This document shows, piece after piece, positions 44,296 through 52,166 of a stretch of DNA of 64,000 bases. Made by a program: the position numbers and the translations under genes. The stretch lies in the NCBI GenBank assembly GCA_021773095.1, contig JAJFKR010000029.1, positions 62,001-126,000 of the forward strand, read 5' to 3'. This DNA is from Woeseiaceae bacterium. Its GTDB lineage: Bacteria; Pseudomonadota; Gammaproteobacteria; Steroidobacterales; Woeseiaceae. The notes under the pieces were generated by a model. It was not told the DNA's origin. It made no database searches and worked only from the letters and a program-made list of their open reading frames with translations. How positions within the stretch are numbered: the stretch's first letter is position 1; every line of letters begins with the position of its first letter.

Positions 44296-45849
44296 ATGGG
44301 GAGGACTAGCAGGCGCCGCCGCGATCGCGGAAATATCGACGCTGCCGCGACGGTTATTCACCAGGTTGACAAGCGAGTGTTGCGAAATCGCATGGCGCCG
44401 CTCGCGCCGCTCAACGAAGAGCAACTCGAATCCATCCACGACTTGTCGCTGCAGATACTCGAAGAGCAGGGCATCGAAGTCATGGGAGAGCAGGCGCTGA
44501 ACCTGTTTCGGGAGGCCGGCGCATCGGTCGATGGACAGGGCGTCGTTCGTATCGACAGGGCGCTGCTGATCGATACCGTCGCACAGGCGCCCGAACGCTT
44601 CACAGTCACGCCCCGAAATGCGGACCAGGCGTTGCACATCGGAGATGATGTCATCAATTTCGGACTGGTATCCGGCCCGCCCAGTGTTCATGACAATATC
44701 AATGGCCGTCGCGCCGGGAACATCGAAGACTACAAGAAGTTGATCAGTTTCGGTCAGTACTTCAACGTGCTGACCTTCTTCGGCAATCAGGCCACGCCAC
44801 CGACAGACCTGGCCGTCAACTCGCGACATCTGGATACGACTTTTGTCAATTTGACACTATCGGACAAGGCCTTTTTCACCACGGGAATCGGCGCAGGCCG
44901 CTCTCGGGATGCGATAGAAATGTCGGCGATAGCCCGCGGCCTCACGCTCGAAGAGATGAAAAGCAGCCCCAGCGTGATGACCAATATCAATATCAACTCG
45001 CCACGAAAGCTGGACGATTCGATGGCCTACGGCGCGATGCAAATGGCGAAGTTCGGACAAGCGGTGGCTGTCACTCCGTTTACGCTGATGGGAGCGATGA
45101 CACCCGCCACTATGGCGGGTGCGCTGGCACAGCAAAATGCCGAAGCATTGTTCGGAATTGCATTACTGCAACTCACGCGCCCCGGGACTCCCGCGATTTA
45201 CGGGGCGTTTACCTCGAATGTCGATATGCGCTCGGGTTCGCCGGCTTTCGGAACCCCGGAAAACAGTATCGCGAATATCGCCGGCGGGCAGCTGGCAAGG
45301 CGATACAAGCTGCCCTATCGAACCAGCGCGTGCAATGCATCGAACACGGTCGACGCCCAGGCAACTTACGAAACGCAAATGGCGCTGTGGAGTGCGGTAA
45401 TGGGTCACGGCAATCTTATCTATCATGCGGCTGGCTGGCTGGAAGGCGGGTTGGTCGCATCGTTCGAAAAATTGCTGATTGACTGTGAGATGCTACAGCA
45501 GATGAGCGCGATGCTGCAGCCACTCAAGATCGATTTGCAGGAGGCGGGCCTCGAAGCCATGGAGGAAGTTGGCCCCGGGGGCCACTTCTTCGGCTGCGAG
45601 CACACCCGGGAACGTTATAAGACGGCATTTTACGATCCGTTCCTCAGCGACTGGCAAAATAACGAAAACTGGGTGCTTGCCGGCTCTAAAGACGCTACGG
45701 TAAGAGCAACCGAGCTGTGGCCGAAGATTTTGGCGGAGTTCAGTCCGCCGCCGATTGATGTTGCGGTACGAGAAGAACTTGAAGCGTATGTGGCGCAGCG
45801 CAAAGAAGCGCTGGGAAAAGAAGAGCCGATGCTGGAGCCGAGTATTTAG
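44296..45849 (+). CDS. MttB-family (non-pyrrolysine) trimethylamine/betaine:corrinoid methyltransferase
   Basis: A 517-residue TIM-barrel methyltransferase. ATG at 44296 is preferred over the TTG one codon earlier. Family features are LAPLNEEQLESIHDLSLQIL, IEVMGEQALNLFREAGASVD, the mid block VTPFTLMGAMTPATMAGALA, and VDAQATYETQMALWSAVMGH leading to NLIYHAAGWLEGGLVASFEK. There is no in-frame amber codon, so it is not a pyrrolysine enzyme. Characterised non-Pyl relatives demethylate glycine betaine (MtgB), proline betaine (MtpB), carnitine (MtcB) or butyrobetaine. It would methylate the corrinoid protein encoded opposite. The substrate is not set by sequence alone; the GbdR-like regulator favours a betaine. 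Confidence 0.9.
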   Translation: MGRTSRRRRDRGNIDAAATVIHQVDKRVLRNRMAPLAPLNEEQLESIHDLSLQILEEQGIEVMGEQALNLFREAGASVDGQGVVRIDRALLIDTVAQAPERFTVTPRNADQALHIGDDVINFGLVSGPPSVHDNINGRRAGNIEDYKKLISFGQYFNVLTFFGNQATPPTDLAVNSRHLDTTFVNLTLSDKAFFTTGIGAGRSRDAIEMSAIARGLTLEEMKSSPSVMTNININSPRKLDDSMAYGAMQMAKFGQAVAVTPFTLMGAMTPATMAGALAQQNAEALFGIALLQLTRPGTPAIYGAFTSNVDMRSGSPAFGTPENSIANIAGGQLARRYKLPYRTSACNASNTVDAQATYETQMALWSAVMGHGNLIYHAAGWLEGGLVASFEKLLIDCEMLQQMSAMLQPLKIDLQEAGLEAMEEVGPGGHFFGCEHTRERYKTAFYDPFLSDWQNNENWVLAGSKDATVRATELWPKILAEFSPPPIDVAVREELEAYVAQRKEALGKEEPMLEPSI

Positions 45850-45935
45850 ACGCCACAGGACTTTATCGCCGGCCTGGCGCAAGGGAGCATAAGACCATTT
45901 CCAATTCATCGCAAAAACTACATCGCTTTCTGTTC

Positions 45936-47201
45936 ATGCTGGGCCTCATATTGGCGGGCGAGGCAATATTTGCATTGCCGTTTCACGTCGCGCGCTTCTT
46001 TCGCCCAACCGTTCTTGAGGTATTTTCGATCTCGGCCACGGAACTCGGCGCCGCTCAGGGCCTGTACGGAATCCTGGCGATGCTTGCCTATTTTCCGGGC
46101 GGGCCTCTAGCGGACCGATTTTCGGCGCGCAAGTTACTCGCAATGTCGTTGTGGATAACGGCGGCCGGTGGGCTCTACATGGCGACATTCCCGGATTATC
46201 GCGGCGCATTGCTACTCTGGGCGTTTTTTGGCGTCAGCACTATCATGCTGTTTTGGGCGGCGCTGATACGTGCGACTCGGGACTGGGGCGGTCATGATGA
46301 TCAGGGTCGCGCTTACGGTCTGCTGGATGGTGGTCGTGGCATCCTGGCGGCAGGGATGGCATCCATAGGCGTGATGATGTTTGGCTTTGCATTTCCCGAG
46401 GGTTACGGAGTCGCTACCCTGGCAGAGAAGGAAGCTGCCTTACGGCTGATTATCTATGGCTACACAGCCGTGACGGTTTTCGCGGGCGTGTTCGTGTGGT
46501 TTGTTCTGAGCGACGGCCATCCCTCTGGCGAGCCCGGCCCCGAAGAGTGGGATCCGCATCAACAGAGTGTCTGGACACACATTATACAAGTGCTGAGAAT
46601 TCCGGCTGTGTGGCTACAGGCGGTCATCATCATATGTGCATACGTTGCCTACAAAGGTTTCGACAATTATTCATTGTTTGCTGTGCAAGCCTACGGTCTC
46701 GATGAGGTTGAGGCAGCGCGAGTTGTCGCCATAGGCTCGTGGATGCGACCTGTTGCGGCTCTCGGTGCCGGCTTGCTCGGCGATCGCTTCAACATCTCGC
46801 GGATGACCATGCTCGCGTTTGTCTTGTTGCTCTTCTCGGATCTGTTCTTTGCGATGACGACACCGATACCAGGTGCCGTCTGGATATTGTTGGGCAACAT
46901 CATACTGGGGGCGACAGCTTTCTTCGGCCTCAGAGGCCTGTACTTCGCGCTGTTCGAGGAAGCAAAAGTACCGTTCGTTTTGACTGGCACGGCAGTCGGT
47001 TTCGTCTCAGTTGTTGGGTATACACCCGATATTTTCGTTAGCTTTGTTGCAGGAGTGCTCATCGATAGCTCACCCGGCGTCGTGGGACACCAGCACTTCT
47101 TCTGGTTCCTGTCGACCTTTGCCCTGATCGGTGTGATCGCAAGTTTCGCATTGATGCGGCTGCTTCACCCAGCCGAACCTCAAGTGAGTGACAAACAGTG
47201 A
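45936..47201 (+). CDS. Major facilitator superfamily transporter
   Basis: A 421-residue inner-membrane carrier with 12 predicted helices. The loop 2-3 motif reads FPGGPLADRFSARKLLAMSL, a clear MFS motif A. A charged central loop (SDGHPSGEPGPEEWDPHQQS) separates the halves. As called from the ATG at 45936, the protein begins directly in helix 1 with no cytoplasmic lead and no Shine-Dalgarno. An in-frame ATT at 45897, nine bases after AAGGGAG, would add SNSSQKLHRFLF, a typical basic lead. The gene sits 86 bases after the methyltransferase and overlaps the nitrilase, so it probably imports the methylated substrate or exports its product. Confidence 0.88.
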   Translation: MLGLILAGEAIFALPFHVARFFRPTVLEVFSISATELGAAQGLYGILAMLAYFPGGPLADRFSARKLLAMSLWITAAGGLYMATFPDYRGALLLWAFFGVSTIMLFWAALIRATRDWGGHDDQGRAYGLLDGGRGILAAGMASIGVMMFGFAFPEGYGVATLAEKEAALRLIIYGYTAVTVFAGVFVWFVLSDGHPSGEPGPEEWDPHQQSVWTHIIQVLRIPAVWLQAVIIICAYVAYKGFDNYSLFAVQAYGLDEVEAARVVAIGSWMRPVAALGAGLLGDRFNISRMTMLAFVLLLFSDLFFAMTTPIPGAVWILLGNIILGATAFFGLRGLYFALFEEAKVPFVLTGTAVGFVSVVGYTPDIFVSFVAGVLIDSSPGVVGHQHFFWFLSTFALIGVIASFALMRLLHPAEPQVSDKQ

Positions 47202-48061
47202 AAATCGGTGCTGCACAGTTTGCGAGTGAATCGGGCGACATCGATGCCAACTTTGAAATTCACCACGACTGGATTGCACGAGGCCACGCTGAAAAACTCG
47301 ATCTGCTTGTAATGCCCGAATTGTCGTTGGCAGGATATTACGGTACCGACCGGCTCTTACAAACTACGATGACGTGTTCGGATCCAAGACTGATTCGCCT
47401 GGCCGAGGCCGCGCGCGACATGGTTGTGGTCGTTGGATTTATCGAGGAAGGGCTGGCCGCGCAGTTCTATAACACTGCGGCGATGTTGAAGAATGGCCGG
47501 GTCGTGCATTTGCACCGCAAGGTCAACCTGGCCAATTACGGCAATCTCGATGAAGGCAAGCACTTTGCAACCGGCCGGTTTGTGGAGACGTATTCACTGG
47601 ACAAGGACTGGGTTACAGGCTTGCTGATCTGCGCGGACCTTTGGAATCCTGCGCTGACCCATCTTGCTTTTCTACGTGGCGCAACGCTCATGATCACACC
47701 AGTCAGCTCCGGAATTGAAGCCGTCGGCCCGGGGTTTGATAACCCGGGTGGTTGGGCGCTGGCGATGCGCTTCTACTCGATGATCTATGGTGCGCCATCC
47801 ATCATGGTCAACCGCTGCGGTGTGGAAAAGGATTCCACGTTCTGGGGTGGCTCGCGAATTATCGACCCGTTCGGCACTGAAATTGCGGTTGCCGGGAGCG
47901 ACGAGGAATTGATTTCGGCGGAGCTGAACTTCGATCAGGTTCGTAAAGCGCGTTACCAGCTACCGACCGTACGCGACAGCAATATAGCCCTTGTTCATCT
48001 CGAAACCAGCAGGCTGATCGAAAATCTCGGTATTCCTGACTTCATCGACGAACACAGGTAA
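47198..48061 (+). CDS. Nitrilase-superfamily carbon-nitrogen hydrolase
   Basis: A 287-residue hydrolase with GTG start overlapping the transporter stop by four bases. The catalytic residues are Glu41 in MPELSLAGYYG, Lys108 in HLHRKVNLANYG and Cys145 in GLLICADLWNP. It has the usual alpha-beta-beta-alpha length with no fused domain. Members hydrolyse nitriles, amides or N-carbamoyl compounds. In this cluster it may release an amide group from a methylated amine or betaine derivative; that is inference from the operon. It converges on the tannase-like gene with an 11-base gap. Confidence 0.9.
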   Translation: MKIGAAQFASESGDIDANFEIHHDWIARGHAEKLDLLVMPELSLAGYYGTDRLLQTTMTCSDPRLIRLAEAARDMVVVVGFIEEGLAAQFYNTAAMLKNGRVVHLHRKVNLANYGNLDEGKHFATGRFVETYSLDKDWVTGLLICADLWNPALTHLAFLRGATLMITPVSSGIEAVGPGFDNPGGWALAMRFYSMIYGAPSIMVNRCGVEKDSTFWGGSRIIDPFGTEIAVAGSDEELISAELNFDQVRKARYQLPTVRDSNIALVHLETSRLIENLGIPDFIDEHR

Positions 48062-48072
48062 GACTCTGGCAA

Positions 48073-49683
48073 TCACTCCGATAGCGAGCACTCGAAGCTG
48101 GACGACTCCTCGATGCTGCCCTCACCCTTGTACTTTGCGATAGCGGGATAAGCGCAAAGCGGACGAGACCGTGCCGTGCCGGTCGTGGGATTATTTCTGA
48201 CAGCCTCAATACGCTCCGGCGCAATCCCGTGTTCAACCCAATTCTCGAGTTCTGCAATCGGATCAAAAGTGTTCGGCGAAACCTCAGGAGGTTCCCAACA
48301 ATGGCCGGCGCCCGGAATCAGGAAGAGTCTGGCGAATTTGTCAGTCTCGGCCTGACCGCCCATTTCCTCCCGAACATCTTCGTAGTAGCCGATTGTGGCG
48401 CCGGGAATCGCGGCCGGGTCCGCGAGACCCTGATAAAAAATCACCTTGCCGTCAGACGCTCTGAACGAACTGAGGTCAGGATTATCGGCCCGATAGAATT
48501 GCCGCATGTAATCGAGTTGTGCAGGGTATCGATCCAGGTTGAGATCGACCGGTGAGTAATCGGGACCGGGGTCCTTCTCATACACAAGGTATTTGTGCAG
48601 GCCGTCGCCAAACAGATAAATCCCGCCGGGATGGCCGGGTGGTGGCGTGAGCCATGCTGGCCAGTAAGTTTCCGACCCGAACGGCACCTTGTACGACCAG
48701 TCGGCGCCGTAAGTATTCGGCAGGCCGCCATACCATTTGTTGACGACATCGACTTCCGTGGCAGTCAGGCAGTCAGTATCCCCGCTACCATCGGGACACT
48801 GAAGAGTTTCCGGCTCGAAATCGCACTTGCGAGGGTCATCGATCTGGCCGTCTTTAAGTCCGTCCTTAATATCGCAGTGAGCCATGACCGCATCGCCGAG
48901 TAGCGCCGTCTTGCGGTGGTCGAACATCAGTTTGCCGTCCTCGCCGGTATTGGCCTTGACCAGCCACGACGAAAACATCGACAGTGTCCGCCAGTCGAGC
49001 GCCGGTGAACCGATCAGAACTCCGTCAAACAGATCCGGATATCGCTGGATCGCCATCGCGCCCATGCGCCCGCCATTCGAGCATCCGGAAAAATAGGAAT
49101 ACTGCTCGGGGCGACCGTAGAATCCTCGTACGATTGCCTTGGCCACACGCGAGACCTCGGGAATGACGCGATAAGAGTAATCGAGTTCGGCGCTGCGGTT
49201 GTTGTAGGCCCAGACACCATCTGCAGCGTGCGTACCCCAATGGCCGGCATCCGTCGTAACTGCCGCGTACCCGCGGACCACAGCGACATTAATGGCGTTG
49301 GAATAACCCTCCTTGTCGGCCATCACTCTGCCGCAGAAGCCACCACAGCCAGCCATGTAGAACTTGCCGTTCCAGTCATCGAGCGGCAGGCGTATTTCAA
49401 AGTTGATCTGTGGCCGTACTGCACCTTGTACACGGCAGTAGTCCGGCATATCGACCTTGCCGCCTGCCGTGTCGATTGCTGGCCGTTCATTTTCGCGGAA
49501 TCGCATCGCGGAAGCGGACAGGGGACTGGTGTTTGACAAGGACAAGTCCTGCAAAGCGGCGCACGCAGCGCTCGATTGATCGTCGCTTGCAGCCTCCGAA
49601 CAGCCGACCGATATGCCTGCGATGCAACAAGCCAGGGCGATACTCATACTGTAACGAAGTCGCTTGATACCCAGTTGCTTCAT
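48073..49683 (-). CDS. Tannase/feruloyl-esterase family protein, exported
   Basis: A 536-residue alpha/beta hydrolase with a signal peptide (SIALACCIAGISVGCSEA) and possible lipid anchor at Cys28. The family-specific CS-D-HC arrangement is present: Cys201-Ser202 in SGCSNGGRMG, Asp in GLADPAAIPG and His-Cys in PGAGHCWEPP, where a disulfide joins the residues next to Ser and His. Other cysteines (GCGGFCG) fit an extracytoplasmic fold. It would hydrolyse aromatic esters such as feruloyl, galloyl or phthalate-type esters. The start lies 24 bases after the penicillin-acylase gene stop, in one operon with the TonB receptor. Confidence 0.92.
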   Translation of the reverse strand: MKQLGIKRLRYSMSIALACCIAGISVGCSEAASDDQSSAACAALQDLSLSNTSPLSASAMRFRENERPAIDTAGGKVDMPDYCRVQGAVRPQINFEIRLPLDDWNGKFYMAGCGGFCGRVMADKEGYSNAINVAVVRGYAAVTTDAGHWGTHAADGVWAYNNRSAELDYSYRVIPEVSRVAKAIVRGFYGRPEQYSYFSGCSNGGRMGAMAIQRYPDLFDGVLIGSPALDWRTLSMFSSWLVKANTGEDGKLMFDHRKTALLGDAVMAHCDIKDGLKDGQIDDPRKCDFEPETLQCPDGSGDTDCLTATEVDVVNKWYGGLPNTYGADWSYKVPFGSETYWPAWLTPPPGHPGGIYLFGDGLHKYLVYEKDPGPDYSPVDLNLDRYPAQLDYMRQFYRADNPDLSSFRASDGKVIFYQGLADPAAIPGATIGYYEDVREEMGGQAETDKFARLFLIPGAGHCWEPPEVSPNTFDPIAELENWVEHGIAPERIEAVRNNPTTGTARSRPLCAYPAIAKYKGEGSIEESSSFECSLSE

Positions 49684-49707
49684 TGCGATGTTCTCCTCAA
49701 ATGTCCG

Positions 49708-52131
49708 TCAGGGAACCAGAGTCAGTTCGCTCTCGGTGTGATCTTCGATGGCCCGGTCACTAAACCACCAGTAGCGTTGCTGTCCGCTGATGAAATCATC
49801 AAGCTGATCGTCGCGGTGCGAATCGAACAAGCGACCGGACTGACCACCGGGCAGGACAGCCAGAATTTTCTCGTCATCGGCCATGTCAGCCACCATGCGC
49901 AATGATGCGGATATGGTCGTGTCAAATGGCGCTGAAAAACTGTAAATCCCACGGTGCAGGGTTTCGCCGGAACCTGGAAACGGGTGTGAGCCGGCACCGA
50001 GCAGTCCTTTGCCAGGGCCGCGTCTTCGCAGTGGGCTGGTGAACTCGATCTGATGGACGTCGCCCCAGCGCCAATCCGCGGGATTCGCACCCAGCGGCCC
50101 GCTCAGATTATCGACTGTCAGTGCCGCCGCTCGACGCAATAGGCCTGCAAGATCTTCGCTGACGGCTTCTGTATCGGTGTCGTCGAACCAGGCCGACTGT
50201 CCCGAGAGAATCATTCGCCCCAGCCGCTCCTGCCAAAAGTAGGGATTGCCCAACAGCGCTGTGGTCAGTTCGGCTCCCAGCTCGTCTTCGAAAACGAGCC
50301 TCGCAAACTCGCCGTACACACTGTGAAAAATGAGCGGCGCGGCCAGCTCCGTATCGTCCTCGAAATTCCAGTTGGCAAGAATCTGGCCGAGCTGTTCGCT
50401 GTCGGAATGACCGAGCAAGACACGGGCCATTACCGGCACGATGGAAGCCGCCAGCAGGTTCCGTGTATCGCGCTGAAACTGCCAGTGATCGTCAACGCCT
50501 TTTACAGACGGGGTTCCCAACAGCTCGCGCATTCTCCGGTAGCGGTATGAGTGGGAAAAATACGAGGAGTAGTAATAGGGATAGCCGTCATCAACAACTT
50601 TGTGATTGGCACTGCCAACCCAGCCTCGTGACGGATTGTAGCTGTGCGGCATCTCCTCAAACGGGATCCAGCCGGTCCAGTTGTCCGTACTATTCTGCAC
50701 CGGATAGGGCAGAGTGCTGTCTCCCTGTGAGCGGATTGGCAGCCTGCCGCTGGCGTGAAAGCCGATATTGTCCTCGACATCTGCGAACGACCAGTTGCCG
50801 GATATCATCGTCCAGTTTTTCAGCACCGCTTTGACGTCGTCAACTGATTTTGCGAACAGCAACCCGTCCAGCCGAAGCGTCGGCCGCATGCTCTCGGCCA
50901 TTGCCCAGCGCAAGGACAGAACGCGATCTGTGTCCAGACCTTTGAGAACGCCGCTGACGACCGGGCCGCGCTTCGTAAGGCGAATGCTGATCGTTTCATA
51001 GCGAAAACCATTCGCCGCTTGCTTATCCTTGACCTTCAGCGTTTCTTCGATGACTTCAAACGCGATTGAATCCACACCTTCCAGGTAGTTCTCCGGGTTC
51101 TCCGGGTCCAGCGACTCGATGTAAAGGTCCTGACTGTCACCATAGCCATTGGTTACTGCAGTCGCGACATACTCGTTGCGGCCGATAAGCAGCGCCGGCA
51201 TACCCGCGATGGAGGAACTCACGACCCGGTATTGCGGGGTAATAATGCCCATCGGGTAGATTGGCCCCGGAAGCGTGCGGGCATCCAGGTGTGGATCGCC
51301 GGCAAGAATGGGTCGCCCGCCAGCCGACAGACTGGAGTTGACTGCCCAGTTGTTACTTCCCAGCGCTAGCTGGTCGTTATGGAGATAGGAGTCGAGGCGG
51401 CGATCTGCCAGTAAATTAACCGGTCTGTTTTCATCGCCGAGGCGCAAGAATGCGGTCGCCGGCGAAGGACTGCCGTCATTGGACCCGGCGGCCACCTCAT
51501 CCGGATTGATATTAATCGGAAATATTTCTGCCGCCTTATCCGGCCCAAGCGCGTCGACCAATGATTGCGCTAGAATTTCGGAGCGCAGGTTGGCTGCGCC
51601 GGACCAGCCCACAAGGTAGAAAATAGCCAGTGAGTCGGCCGGCGTCCACGGGTCAAGTTGCATGCCGGTCAACCGGATCTTGAGCGGGTATTCGTCTTCG
51701 CGAGTTTCGATATAGGCGTTAATGCCGTCAACGTAACTTTGCAGATATTGTTTTTCGTCTGCGGGAAGTAACTCGAAGTGGCGGTTGGCGGCGCGATGAA
51801 TGCCGATCGTCCGGTTGCGGATGTCGGATGCCATAACTCCCTCACCAAAAATTTCGGCGAGGCGCCCCGCCACCGATCGTCTGGCGAGTTCCATCTGGAA
51901 CAGGCGATCCTGAGCAGCAATAAAGCCCTGTGCCAGAGTGGCATCAAGATGGTTCTGCGCGTAGATAAAAGGCATGCCTTTTTCATCGCGTACCACGCGG
52001 ACGGGTTCAGTCAGACCGGCGAGTTGAAGTTGCCCGTCACTTTGATAATGGTTCAATGACGAGTAGGCAATGATCCCGGCAATTAAAATGACGGCGACTG
52101 CCAGCAGCACCCACTTTTTTCTCATACCCAA
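49708..52131 (-). CDS. Penicillin acylase-family Ntn hydrolase, membrane-anchored
   Basis: An 807-residue precursor with an N-terminal signal-anchor (about 7-25). The A chain (about 30-255) includes VVRDEKGMPFIYAQNHLDAT and AQGFIAAQDRLFQMELARR. The predicted self-cleavage site is before Ser259 in ALGSNNWAVN, the B-chain nucleophile, followed by PILAGDPHLDA. A late AxN-type Asn is expected in the B chain. The family includes penicillin G acylase, acyl-homoserine-lactone acylases and cyclic lipopeptide acylases. It lies 35 bases after the TonB receptor stop. Amide deacylation of a long-chain or aromatic N-acyl compound is the likely reaction; quorum quenching is possible but unproven. Confidence 0.93.
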   Translation of the reverse strand: MGMRKKWVLLAVAVILIAGIIAYSSLNHYQSDGQLQLAGLTEPVRVVRDEKGMPFIYAQNHLDATLAQGFIAAQDRLFQMELARRSVAGRLAEIFGEGVMASDIRNRTIGIHRAANRHFELLPADEKQYLQSYVDGINAYIETREDEYPLKIRLTGMQLDPWTPADSLAIFYLVGWSGAANLRSEILAQSLVDALGPDKAAEIFPININPDEVAAGSNDGSPSPATAFLRLGDENRPVNLLADRRLDSYLHNDQLALGSNNWAVNSSLSAGGRPILAGDPHLDARTLPGPIYPMGIITPQYRVVSSSIAGMPALLIGRNEYVATAVTNGYGDSQDLYIESLDPENPENYLEGVDSIAFEVIEETLKVKDKQAANGFRYETISIRLTKRGPVVSGVLKGLDTDRVLSLRWAMAESMRPTLRLDGLLFAKSVDDVKAVLKNWTMISGNWSFADVEDNIGFHASGRLPIRSQGDSTLPYPVQNSTDNWTGWIPFEEMPHSYNPSRGWVGSANHKVVDDGYPYYYSSYFSHSYRYRRMRELLGTPSVKGVDDHWQFQRDTRNLLAASIVPVMARVLLGHSDSEQLGQILANWNFEDDTELAAPLIFHSVYGEFARLVFEDELGAELTTALLGNPYFWQERLGRMILSGQSAWFDDTDTEAVSEDLAGLLRRAAALTVDNLSGPLGANPADWRWGDVHQIEFTSPLRRRGPGKGLLGAGSHPFPGSGETLHRGIYSFSAPFDTTISASLRMVADMADDEKILAVLPGGQSGRLFDSHRDDQLDDFISGQQRYWWFSDRAIEDHTESELTLVP

Positions 52132-52166
52132 TCCCTGCCAGCCGCTTTTTTCTTATGTTTGCAGGC

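Noticed and set aside
44296-45849. Possible pyrrolysine-encoding amber codon in the MttB-family gene
   Set aside because: The frame is uninterrupted to TAG at its end at the usual length, so it is a non-Pyl member. No pyl genes are seen.
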